Positions 26,324 through 33,873 of a stretch of 36,216 bases of DNA are shown in pieces (position 1 is the stretch's first letter; every line of letters begins with the position of its first letter). A model generated the notes under the pieces. That model was not told where the DNA came from and made no database searches. It saw only the letters and a program-made list of their open reading frames with translations. Origin of the DNA: Acidobacteriota bacterium (GTDB lineage Bacteria > Acidobacteriota > Terriglobia > Acidiferrales > UBA7541); assembly GCA_003223325.1 (NCBI GenBank), contig QHYS01000333.1:1-36216 (forward strand). The letters are read 5' to 3'. Position numbers and translations under genes: made by a program.

Positions 26324-27214
26324 ATGCGTATGCGCACGAACGGACGTTTATCGTTGATTCTGTTTGCCGCGCTCTTGCAGGGATGTGCTGGCCGACCTGG
26401 CGACGAACAGATCCAGAAAGACATTCAGATCAAAGTCGCCGCCGAGCCGGAAGGAAAGGACTCCGATATCGCGGTGCTAGCCGAGCACGGGAAAGTCACG
26501 CTCAAAGGCAAAGTCCGGACCGAATCAGCACGCAACAAGCTGGAAAGTATCGCAAAAAATGAGCCTGGAGTGGTTGAAGTGAACGATGAAACCTCAATCG
26601 AGGAGTACCAGCCGGCTGCGGCACTGCCCGCAACCCCGGCAGGGTCGGCTGTTGTGCTACAGGCCAAGCACTCTGAGTCGCCGCCACCACCGCGGCCGCC
26701 GGTGGTCGTTCCCGCGGGAACCGTTCTTACGGTTCGGCTCGGGCAAAGCTTAGGTTCCAAGATCAGCCAAACTGGCACGGTATTTACGGCTACGATGGCC
26801 AATCCGATCACCATCAATGGCAAGATGGTTATTCCGGACAGCTCAGAGGTCATCGGCCGAGTCCGTGAAGCAAAGAAGGCCGGACGCATGAAGGGCGGAG
26901 CTGTCCTGGCTCTGGAGCTCACTGCCATCACCGTGAAAGGACACAAGTACAACATCGAAACCGAAGCCATCAGTCAAACCTCAACCGGGAAAGGCAAGCG
27001 CACGGCAGGAATGATTGTCGGTGGAACTGGCGGGGGTGCGGCGATTGGCGGGCTGGCGGGTGGCGGCACGGGAGCCGCAGTCGGCGCGTTAGTCGGTGCG
27101 GTTGCCGGGACAACGGGAGCGGCGTTTACTGGCAATCGCAATATTACGCTTGCGGCCGAATCGGCGGTGAGTTTCAAGCTGTCTCAACCACTCACTCTGA
27201 AGCGCGAGCGGTAA
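26324..27214 (+). CDS. BON-domain lipoprotein with glycine-zipper tail
   Basis: A 296-residue predicted lipoprotein. The lipobox LLQG-C21 follows a short hydrophobic signal. Residues ~25-95 are a BON domain (DIQIKVAAE, ITVLAEHGKVTLKGKVR-type core, NEPGVVEVNDETSI), usually binding phospholipid or peptidoglycan near the outer membrane. After a proline-rich linker (SPPPPRPPVVVPAGTVLTVR) comes a beta-rich domain (~130-220; TGTVFTATMANPITINGKMV, IPDSSEVIGRVREAKKAGRM). A glycine-zipper segment (~225-270; GGTGGGAAIGGLAGGGTGAA) follows, resembling membrane-inserting zippers. ATG 26324 is preceded by GGGGGAA. The gene stands alone between a protease pseudogene and a solute-binding remnant. The role is probably envelope integrity; no specific function is known. 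Confidence 0.85.
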   Translation: MRMRTNGRLSLILFAALLQGCAGRPGDEQIQKDIQIKVAAEPEGKDSDIAVLAEHGKVTLKGKVRTESARNKLESIAKNEPGVVEVNDETSIEEYQPAAALPATPAGSAVVLQAKHSESPPPPRPPVVVPAGTVLTVRLGQSLGSKISQTGTVFTATMANPITINGKMVIPDSSEVIGRVREAKKAGRMKGGAVLALELTAITVKGHKYNIETEAISQTSTGKGKRTAGMIVGGTGGGAAIGGLAGGGTGAAVGALVGAVAGTTGAAFTGNRNITLAAESAVSFKLSQPLTLKRER

Positions 27215-27282
27215 GCCAATTGATTCCGTCGCCGGACAGAGGCCAAGCCAATCAGCAAAGCTACTGAGAGCAGCGTCAAGCT

Positions 27283-27962
27283 CAGCAGGTTCGTGCCCGC
27301 CAACACCGCCACGGGCAACTGGTCGGGCTTGATAATCGAGATGGCCTATAACTTGGCACGCGTGCTTCCCTGGCTCTCGAGGTCGTGCCGATCGATCAGG
27401 AACGCCTGGAAACTCAGATCAACGCCGGCAACTGCGACATACTCATGTCCGGTATCGCGCTTACACCCCAACCGGCCGCACAGATGACCTTAGCGTCCCC
27501 TATTGCGATGGGACTCTGCCTTCGTCGTCCAAGACTATCGCCGCGAAGACTTGCGCCCCCGTGTAACCTCCGTGAGAAAAAACGACTGCGCTTGGGAATT
27601 CTTTAGCGCCCAGAATTACACCGCGGAGTCCAAGCCGTCCTGCCAGGCAGAATTGGTCGATTTGTGCTCACAACGCGAGTTTCTTCTAGAGAATGCGCCC
27701 TTGCCTTGATGCTTTTCCCTTCGACACGGACGCCGGCTCCGCCAGTACGCTCTTAATATCCCACCTTCAGAGTTGTGCTCCCTCGCCTGGGCCGTACGCT
27801 GTCGCGCGTGGCGATCAGGAATGAATGGACTTTGTGAACGTGCGGCTCGGATTCAAACTGAACGATGGCACGACGGCGCATCTCTCGATTATTGGGATTC
27901 TGAGGCGGGCCGCAGTCGAAAGAAAGCCACGCCGGTGCGTACTTCGGGACGTTCTCGATAGA
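27283..27962 (+). pseudogene. Family 3 solute-binding domain remnant (amino-acid transport)
   Basis: Fragments in different frames reconstruct the C-terminal solute-binding (SBP_bac_3) domain. They read RFVPANTATGNWSGLIIEMA, EVVPIDQERLETQINAGNCD, ILMSGIALTPQPAAQMTLAS, then VVQDYRREDL, and WMDFVNVRLGFKLNDGTTAH-like residues followed by RRAAVERKPRR. In Acidobacteria and related phyla, domains with this ending often follow a cation:dicarboxylate symporter in one polypeptide; no symporter part is present here. Several frameshifts and deletions are required (for example near 27360, 27510 and 27820). It is non-functional. Amino-acid or dicarboxylate binding is inferred from the family. Confidence 0.7.
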
Positions 27963-28161
27963 TCAAATAGAAGTCGCCTCCCCAACGTCGGCAATCGCAA
28001 CGGCATGTTCACGATCGCCCCAAGCCATGTCACTGTTAGTGGAAGCTACGATACTCCTCACAATCTGCAACGACGTGGCTTCCCCAGGTATACGGGAGCA
28101 GTAGAATCAAGCGCCAGCTATGTGGGCAGGGAACTGCGGACTTTCATTCCGGATCTTTGCT
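27963..28161. other. Short convergent intergenic stretch
   Basis: This lies between the solute-binding remnant and the 3' end of the leftward DUF2950 gene. No gene is recognised. Confidence 0.4.
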
Positions 28162-29166
28162 CTAGTCGTCGTCATTCGGGACAGGGGTCCAGGATTGGTC
28201 TGGGTTGAAGCGCTGCATCTTCTTGAATTCGTTGAAGGTTTCCAGCCCAAAATCCTTCTCGTAAAGAACGCCGTCGTGGCTAACAATGAAGGTCCTCATT
28301 CCGGTCACGCCGTATTGGGCTGGCGCAGCCACTAGGGCAAAGCCCCCGATCATTACGCCCTTCACGACAAAATCCATTTCGCCGAGCGGTGCCGCAGGTC
28401 CCTGCCCGGTCAGAATTTTGAAGAAATAGCCGTGGTATGGCTCCGCACGGCTCGTGTAGCCCTGTTCGATCGCGCGGGCAATCTTCTCCCCTATGGGACC
28501 TCCCCAGGTACCATCGGGGTTTTGCCAGGCCAAACCATCCTGCTTGCCGGGAGTACTAATAATGCGCTGGGCATACTGGTTGACCTCGTAACCCTCGCGC
28601 TTATGAAGCGCGTATTCGTGCTGCGACTCCACATAGCCATGGCAGATTTGAATGGCATCCAATTCATTGGCGCCTATGCGGCGATAGAGGAGTTCTTGCC
28701 GGCCGGCTTTGGCATCAAAGGACCATTTGTTGCCCCTCTTCACAAGCGGGACGGGGAACGGCCAGTCCTCGTTGCCCACGAGGAGGAACGCGCGGTCCCC
28801 CGTCTTCGGATCCACAGAAATACTTTTTTTTTCGCGAGCCTCAGCACTGAAATTAGCCGCGTGCTGTCGGTCTTGCGCGAATTCCCCGCTAAACACAACG
28901 TCCTCGCCAGCGGAGCCAAAAATCCGCGCGAGCGCAACCACGTCGAACTTCGCGGCAGCGTCGACTAACACGTCGACAGCCTGTTGCGGACTGGCAAACC
29001 TCCAGGCACCAGAAGCAGGAGTAGTGCTAGCGGCTGGAGTTTTTTTCACTGTGGGTCGCTGCGCAGCCACAAAAAACGGCGCGCACAGACACGCCCAGAC
29101 CATTGCGCGGAGAATGCAAAGGAGTTTGGGAAAATTTCTATCCACAGATAATCTCATTGTGTGCAT
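28162..29166 (-). CDS. DUF2950 family exported protein
   Basis: A 334-residue protein. The signal peptide (MVWACLCAPFFVAA) follows a charged N-terminus. Mature features typical of DUF2950 are RFASPQQAVDVLVDAAAKFD, LVGNEDWPFPVPLVKRGNKW, FDAKAGRQELLYRRIGANEL, AEPYHGYFFKILTGQGPAAP and GVTGMRTFIVSHDGVLYEKD. The function of the family is unknown. It is a conserved periplasmic/secreted protein usually encoded next to DUF3300, as here (31 bp upstream on the same strand). ATG 29166 has CAGGG upstream; ATG 29157 is an alternative. The sequence ends in an acidic NDDD. The intact frame in a decayed neighbourhood suggests the DUF3300-DUF2950 pair is under selection. Confidence 0.9.
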   Translation of the reverse strand: MHTMRLSVDRNFPKLLCILRAMVWACLCAPFFVAAQRPTVKKTPAASTTPASGAWRFASPQQAVDVLVDAAAKFDVVALARIFGSAGEDVVFSGEFAQDRQHAANFSAEAREKKSISVDPKTGDRAFLLVGNEDWPFPVPLVKRGNKWSFDAKAGRQELLYRRIGANELDAIQICHGYVESQHEYALHKREGYEVNQYAQRIISTPGKQDGLAWQNPDGTWGGPIGEKIARAIEQGYTSRAEPYHGYFFKILTGQGPAAPLGEMDFVVKGVMIGGFALVAAPAQYGVTGMRTFIVSHDGVLYEKDFGLETFNEFKKMQRFNPDQSWTPVPNDDD

Positions 29167-29196
29167 CCCTGATTTACATTCCGGAATCCGGGTCCT

Positions 29197-30513
29197 CTAC
29201 CTGCGTCGCCCGCCGCCACCGCGACTAAAGCCTCCGCCGGCACGATTGAAGCCTCCGCTTCGAGATCCCATGCTGGAAGCGCCGCGGCTGCTGCCGGCGC
29301 GAGCACTCGAACCGTTGTATCCCCTGGAACCCCCTCCGAAAGCATCTCGGTTTCCGCCACCACTGCGCGAGAGATCCCGGCTTCCTATGCGGTCTGCTCC
29401 GCTTCCTCCTGCTCTGTTGCCAAGGCCTGCAGCGCCCCGATTGCTCATACCATTTCCTGCGGCGCGGTTGCTGGCCAGATTGCCACCCTGTCGGCCAAGC
29501 TGTTGCCGCGCACTGGCCTGGCGGTTCGCAATAGACTCACCGCGTGTCGTCCCTCCAAACCTGTCCGCCGTCGCCCGGTCTCGATAGGGGGCACCGCCGC
29601 GATGTTCCGGTCTGTGCTGCCAGCGGTTGCTTGCATTTCCGCCTCGGTTGCCGCCACCGATGTTGGTGCGGTTACCGCCGCCGATGTTGGTGTTACGGTT
29701 GAAATTGTTGTTATGGTTGACGTAGACGTTATTGTTGCCACCCCAGCCGCAGCCCCAGCCCCAACCACCGCTCCAGAACGCGCCCATGGCCACGCCAACG
29801 CCGAAAGAAATTGCCATCCCTGCGGCATAGTACCCCGGAGGTGGATAGTAAATTGGCGGGTAGGGATAGACCGGCGGACCGTACACCACCACCGGATCAT
29901 ACGAAGGTACATACACCACTTGCGGGTTAGCCTGTTCGACGACAATCACGCTTTTGTTTTCGATGACTTTGGTTTCCACCTTCTGTTGCTCAGTCGATTT
30001 CAAATTGCCCTTTTCCTGGGCTCTCTTGCGCATTCGCTGCACGGCATCCATTACATCGCTTTGTTGCGCCAGAAAGGCGTTGCCTAGATCGGTGGTCCAT
30101 TGAATGTCGTCCGCGAGGCGTTTTACCACATCGGCCAGAGCGGCCATGGCCTGGATGCTCGGATCCCAGGGCTGTTTCGCCACAGCTTCTGCAAGGGCTT
30201 TGTCCTTCAAATTCTTGTTTTTCTCCAGCCACTGCTGGAGCTGGATGATTTCGAGAGGATATGTAGACACCGCCAGCGTCTGGGCCAGCACCGGGTCTGG
30301 ATACAAGGCAATGGGCGCCACCAGAGAGTCCAGCTGGTCGGACGGGATCTTGGATGGTTGATTCTCTGGCGAGGATGCGGGCGCTTGCCAACTGGATGAC
30401 ATGTAAGCCACGGTTTCGCCTGATACGAGAGCAATGATGCAAAGCATCACCAGCAGAGATCGCAAGGTCGCAAGGGCTCGTTTCCAATTCATGGACCGTA
30501 TTCCACTTGCCAC
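29197..30513 (-). CDS. DUF3300 family exported protein with Gly/Arg/Asn-rich tail
   Basis: A 431-438 residue protein. The start is either GTG 30513 or ATG 30492; neither has a strong ribosome-binding site. A signal peptide (LVMLCIIALVSGETVA) leads to the DUF3300 domain (~50-240): LVAPIALYPDPVLAQTLAVS, YPLEIIQLQQWLEKNKNLKD, AKQPWDPSIQAMAALADVVK and VVYVPSYDPVVVYG. A Tyr/Pro-rich stretch and a Gly/Trp-rich hydrophobic segment follow (~225-265), then ~170 residues of low complexity rich in Gly, Asn, Arg and Ser with NIGGGNR repeats, ending GGGRRR. The basic tail could bind polyanions or DNA outside the cell (inference). It is translated ahead of DUF2950, probably as one operon. Confidence 0.9.
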   Translation of the reverse strand: MASGIRSMNWKRALATLRSLLVMLCIIALVSGETVAYMSSSWQAPASSPENQPSKIPSDQLDSLVAPIALYPDPVLAQTLAVSTYPLEIIQLQQWLEKNKNLKDKALAEAVAKQPWDPSIQAMAALADVVKRLADDIQWTTDLGNAFLAQQSDVMDAVQRMRKRAQEKGNLKSTEQQKVETKVIENKSVIVVEQANPQVVYVPSYDPVVVYGPPVYPYPPIYYPPPGYYAAGMAISFGVGVAMGAFWSGGWGWGCGWGGNNNVYVNHNNNFNRNTNIGGGNRTNIGGGNRGGNASNRWQHRPEHRGGAPYRDRATADRFGGTTRGESIANRQASARQQLGRQGGNLASNRAAGNGMSNRGAAGLGNRAGGSGADRIGSRDLSRSGGGNRDAFGGGSRGYNGSSARAGSSRGASSMGSRSGGFNRAGGGFSRGGGGRRR

Positions 30514-30871
30514 AGGGGTCGCACCAATCGGCCCCAGCGCGCACTCACTTCATAATTTGCGGAGCCTGTCCACAATGCGAACGTCTCCATTTGCACTCTA
30601 GGTTGCGCCATGTCATCGCGTCAGCTGGCAAAAAGTACAGGTAAACTTTTCCTACGCTCTAGCGTGCACACACGAGGCGACCGACCAAGCTCCGGTGAGG
30701 AACGATGACCTTCGAAACTTCGAGCCCAAGTTCTGGTGTTGGGGAGAGCTTCACGGAAAGGGCGTCCTGCATAACTGCAGGTCTTATCGCCAACTACCCC
30801 TCGCAATCTGCCTGTTCAACTTTTGCGCTGTCGTCTACACCTGCTAGTTCTTATAGTGGCGGGAAAACGAG
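30514..30871. other. Intergenic, no gene recognised
   Basis: It includes the promoter side of the DUF3300 gene. The rightward part may once have encoded the beginning of the L,D-transpeptidase, but I cannot follow homology upstream of about 30870. Confidence 0.4.
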
Positions 30872-31057
30872 ATCTTCCTAAGCTTCTGCATGGAGACGGG
30901 CAGTGACAATGTGACTGTAAGCCTCGCCCTACAAGTGCCCGTCTTTATCGTCTATACGACGGCGATTGCCTAGGAAAACGACCAGGTTCACTTCTATGAC
31001 GATATCTACGGACACGAGGCAAAACTCGCACAAGCCCTGGCCAAGGGCTATCGCTAA
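30872..31057 (+). pseudogene. L,D-transpeptidase C-terminal remnant
   Basis: The frame reads METGSDNVTVSLALQVPVFI then VYTTAIA, a TAG near 30969, then ENDQVHFYDDIYGHEAKLAQ followed by ALAKGYR and TAA 31055-31057. This matches the extreme C-terminus of YcbB/ErfK-type L,D-transpeptidases ('PVFIVY.TA...DG.V.F..DIYG.D..L...L'). The YkuD catalytic domain with its cysteine is absent, and the surviving part contains an in-frame stop. These enzymes make 3-3 peptidoglycan cross-links; this copy is dead. Confidence 0.75.
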
Positions 31058-31134
31058 CTCGGAGGCAGAACTAACAAACTCAAAAACAAGTCCGACGTCG
31101 ACTGCTGCTGCCGACGTTTGGCTGGAGCTTCTTA

Positions 31135-31192
31135 GACACGGGGAGCGGGAATGAAATTACGATACTGTCAATTCTACTAGTGGCCCCGTGTC
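31135..31192 (+). promoter_or_regulatory. 9-bp inverted repeat upstream of NarL copy 2
   Basis: GACACGGGG at 31135-31143 pairs perfectly with CCCCGTGTC at 31184-31192, across a 40-base AT-richer spacer. It lies ~120 bp before the regulator's start. It could be an operator with widely spaced half-sites or an mRNA stem. Function is not established. Confidence 0.35.
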
Positions 31193-31312
31193 ACAACCGG
31201 CAGTAACGTGTTTTACCCCGCATTTGAAACGCAAGCCGGGGGACAAAATCAGGGAACCAGAAGCAGATCATCAGATTCTCTCACGGCCCTTTTTGTAGTT
31301 AGGAGGGACAAA

Positions 31313-31960
31313 ATGCAGAGAAATCATCCCCGCATTTTAATTGCCGATGACCACACCCTGGTTGCAGAGGCATGCAAGAAACTCCTCGATGCCGAATACG
31401 ACGTGGTCGGTACGGTCAGTGATGGTCGTGCCCTGGTGCGCGTGGCTGCCGAATTGAGACCGCACCTTATCATCATTGATGTTGCCATGCCTGTACTGAA
31501 TGGCCTGGACGCTGGCCAACAGATAAAGGAATTATTACCCTCGGTAAAACTGGTGTACCTGACGATGAACCACGATGCCGATCTGGCAGCTGAGGCATTC
31601 CGTCGCGGGGCATCGGGATATCTGCTCAAGACCTGTGCTGCTTCGGAATTGGTGATTGCCGTTCGCGAGGTGCTGAGAGGGAAGTCGTACCTGTCGCCCA
31701 TGATAGCCAAAGACACGGTGGATTTCTTGTTGCGCCAGGATAAGAGGCTGGTTGAGGAAGCGGCCCGGTTAACCGTGAGGCAGCGTGAAGTGCTGCAACT
31801 GTTGGCGGAGGGAAAGTGCATGAAGGAAGTAGCCGGGGTGCTGAACTTGACGACCCGGACGGTGGCGTTTCACAAGTACCGAATCATGGAGGTGCTTAAC
31901 GCCAAGAGCAATGCCGAACTGGTGCAGTATGCGATCAGGAATCACTTAATCTGTGCTTGA
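31313..31960 (+). CDS. NarL/LuxR-type response regulator, copy 2
   Basis: A 215-residue regulator from ATG 31313 with AGGAGGGA at 31301-31308; the frame is open further upstream but the ribosome-binding site decides the start. The receiver has ILIADDHTLVAEACKKLL, phospho-acceptor D56 in LIIIDVAMPVLNGLDAG, VYLTMNHDADLAAEAFRRGA and K in GYLLKTC. The LuxR HTH has LTVRQREVLQLLAEGKCMKE and TRTVAFHKYRIMEVL. It is a paralogue of copy 1, with the same order of diagnostic phrases and the same YLSPMI...TV.FLLR linker. The immediate neighbours are decayed or unassigned sequence; no kinase is adjacent. Target genes are unknown. Confidence 0.94.
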   Translation: MQRNHPRILIADDHTLVAEACKKLLDAEYDVVGTVSDGRALVRVAAELRPHLIIIDVAMPVLNGLDAGQQIKELLPSVKLVYLTMNHDADLAAEAFRRGASGYLLKTCAASELVIAVREVLRGKSYLSPMIAKDTVDFLLRQDKRLVEEAARLTVRQREVLQLLAEGKCMKEVAGVLNLTTRTVAFHKYRIMEVLNAKSNAELVQYAIRNHLICA

Positions 31961-32319
31961 GGAAGTGCCCCTCTCCGGAGCGGCGAACGTTCTCGTTGGG
32001 CGCGTCGCGATCTTGAGATGAGCCAGTATTTCGCTGCTTTCAGAGCAGCTATGGTTCGGGACGATCTGTTGGCCTGGGTGTCGATAGATGAAGACCAATC
32101 GCCCCGCATGGTTTCCACCGACTGCGACGGGCGGAACTGTATGTTGGCCGCCCGAGTTCCCGGCATTTTCGTGAGAACTTTGATTGCGTCGCCCGAGACA
32201 TACCCAGAATGAGTGAGGCGACCCAGAGGAAAATCTCTTTGTCCCCTGGGCGAGCTCTCATTTTGCAGCAAGTTCGACGGAGACCGGATGGGCATTCGCC
32301 TTTTCGCGTCCGGCAATCT
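31961..32319. other. Convergent intergenic region
   Basis: This lies between the 3' ends of the NarL regulator and the LPKTG gene. A 64-codon plus-strand frame from ATG 32018 has no family features and no good ribosome-binding site. No clear terminator was found. Confidence 0.45.
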
Positions 32320-33087
32320 TTAACCAATGCGAATTGTTTTCAACGCCAGCGAAGCCGCAAGCGACAAGCTTCCTATTAATCCGAGAAGCGGTAGCGAGCT
32401 GCCAGTCTTCGGGAGCTTCGCCGGAGCTTCTCGAACCGCGAGCGTGGGCGCCGGTGCGGCTACGGCGATCAAAATGGGCACGTTCGCCGGCGGCGGCGGT
32501 GGCGGCGGTGGCATCGAGCCGGTTACCTTTCTCTGTTGTGTGACCACTGTCTCAGGAGCTTCGACGATTTTGGTGGCCGAGACCCTCATGCCCTTTCTTA
32601 GACCCCAGGCATCCGTTTCTTGGCCATCGACCATAAACTTCTGACCGTTGGGAATCTTGAATTGCTGATTCGTTCCATTTTCCAGCGTCAGAATTACGGA
32701 GTTAGGGGGAGTTATGTGCCATACTTTTCCCGTGACCGTCTGCACCGTTGTAACGGTCTGGGGAGTGGAGGTCGTGGTGATGGTACGCTCTAGCTTCATG
32801 CCGGGTTTCAGATCATGGATTCCGAGTTCCCTACCTTCGCCCGTCACTCTTGCAGTCTCCGGCACATTGGGAATATGCCGGATCTCGCCATCTTCCATTT
32901 TGACGACTAGGTCATTACCTGAGACCGTAACCACTTCACCGCGCTCCACGGACACTTCGTGGGTGGGTTGCCCCGGTGTCGTAGTGCTTTGCGTTTTCAC
33001 TTGTGCCTTTAACCTTAAGGTGACGAGGCAAGTAGCCCCAGCCAAAAGCATCAGCCCCACTGTCATCCATCCGGCTTTTGCGTTCAT
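32320..33087 (-). CDS. LPKTG sortase substrate with two tandem ~70-residue repeats
   Basis: A 255-residue protein with all parts of a sortase substrate. A signal peptide (MTVGLMLLAGATCLVTL) is followed by two tandem beta-type repeats, residues 50-120 and 121-190, each ending TVTG/KVTG. They share the plan 'G.V......V.L..G....IP.......G......L..GM.......'. A polyproline hinge (eight prolines, 193-200) and Ala/Pro linker lead to the sorting signal: LPKTG at 225-229, hydrophobic segment 231-249 (SLPLLGLIGSLSLAASLAL) and a basic tail (KTIRIG). The start ATG 33087 sits behind AAGGAG. The gene begins 24 bp after the sortase stop, so the pair is an operon. The sortase should cleave between T228 and G229. 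The biological role is unknown; repeats resemble DUF5666-like domains. Confidence 0.88.
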   Translation of the reverse strand: MNAKAGWMTVGLMLLAGATCLVTLRLKAQVKTQSTTTPGQPTHEVSVERGEVVTVSGNDLVVKMEDGEIRHIPNVPETARVTGEGRELGIHDLKPGMKLERTITTTSTPQTVTTVQTVTGKVWHITPPNSVILTLENGTNQQFKIPNGQKFMVDGQETDAWGLRKGMRVSATKIVEAPETVVTQQRKVTGSMPPPPPPPPANVPILIAVAAPAPTLAVREAPAKLPKTGSSLPLLGLIGSLSLAASLALKTIRIG

Positions 33088-33111
33088 CGTATTTTCTCCT
33101 TGTTTTCTCTT

Positions 33112-33873
33112 TCAACGACTATAAATTCGACTTAATGACGGACGTGCAACACCGGTCATCGTGTGCTCTCGGTGTCTTTGCTGTTTGTTGATCCCGAGGT
33201 CCATTCCTTCGCTTACCGGAAAGTTCTTCGGGTCGAAATTCGTGTTCGAAGCTTGGACGATGTAGCGCTGCGGGGCACTGCCTATGAAATAGAACGGGTA
33301 ACACGTCACCAGCGTGAGGGAAGGCTGCTGCCGAGGCTGCAACACCGAGACGTCATCGGGGCTGACGATCACGATCCGGTCCACCACATAAGTATCGGTT
33401 CGCTTGGGACCCTGCAACTCAATCGCGTCTCCTGGGCCGATATCTTTCAACCCCCTAAAAAATCCATCCCGATGGCCGGCAATCCCGATGTTGCCTTCTT
33501 CCCCCGGGCCCACCGTGCCGGCGATATGGCCGACCCCGATGTTCAAGATCAGATCATCGGTCCCGCTGAATACCGGCACCTCGAGATGAACCTTGGATAT
33601 GCGTAGAACCGCCACGGGACTGTCAACGCCTATGCCAGTACTTCGTTCGAATTCCTCGATTCGCTTGCTCGACCAGAGGCTAAAATCGGGCTTTGATTGC
33701 TTCCACCGCTGAAAATCGCTTGGGCTATCGGTTGATCTCGCAACCCGTCCTCCGAATCTCCGCAGTTCGGCACGCGTCGAAATTGTTCCATGAATGCGGA
33801 CGGCAACGTAGGTCGCCAGAAGCAACAACCCACAAATGAACAGCAGCCGCTCTAGCCTGGGAAGAAACGTCAT
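33112..33873 (-). CDS. Class D-like sortase (transpeptidase)
   Basis: A 253-residue membrane-anchored cysteine transpeptidase. One N-terminal helix (LLFICGLLLLATYVAV) anchors it, and the catalytic domain (~85-215) would lie outside the inner membrane. Catalytic residues are visible: H134 in IAGHRDGFF, C191 in TLVTCYPF and R203 in APQRYIVQA. Further family phrases are GHIAGTVGPGEEGNIGIAGH and ISKVHLEVPVF. The overall pattern fits class D; the proteobacterial GN class is an alternative. It should cleave the LPKTG motif of the neighbouring product and attach it to an amine acceptor, presumably on peptidoglycan (inference). An unusual basic tail of ~40 residues (INKQQRHREHTM...) follows the catalytic domain. 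Upstream lies a folded leader (33913-33951). Confidence 0.9.
   Translation of the reverse strand: MTFLPRLERLLFICGLLLLATYVAVRIHGTISTRAELRRFGGRVARSTDSPSDFQRWKQSKPDFSLWSSKRIEEFERSTGIGVDSPVAVLRISKVHLEVPVFSGTDDLILNIGVGHIAGTVGPGEEGNIGIAGHRDGFFRGLKDIGPGDAIELQGPKRTDTYVVDRIVIVSPDDVSVLQPRQQPSLTLVTCYPFYFIGSAPQRYIVQASNTNFDPKNFPVSEGMDLGINKQQRHREHTMTGVARPSLSRIYSR

Noticed and set aside
28432-29587. Overlapping plus-strand open frames of 178 and 292 codons
   Set aside because: They are antisense to DUF2950 and the Gly/Arg-rich DUF3300 tail; proline/arginine-rich composition is the shadow of that repeat.
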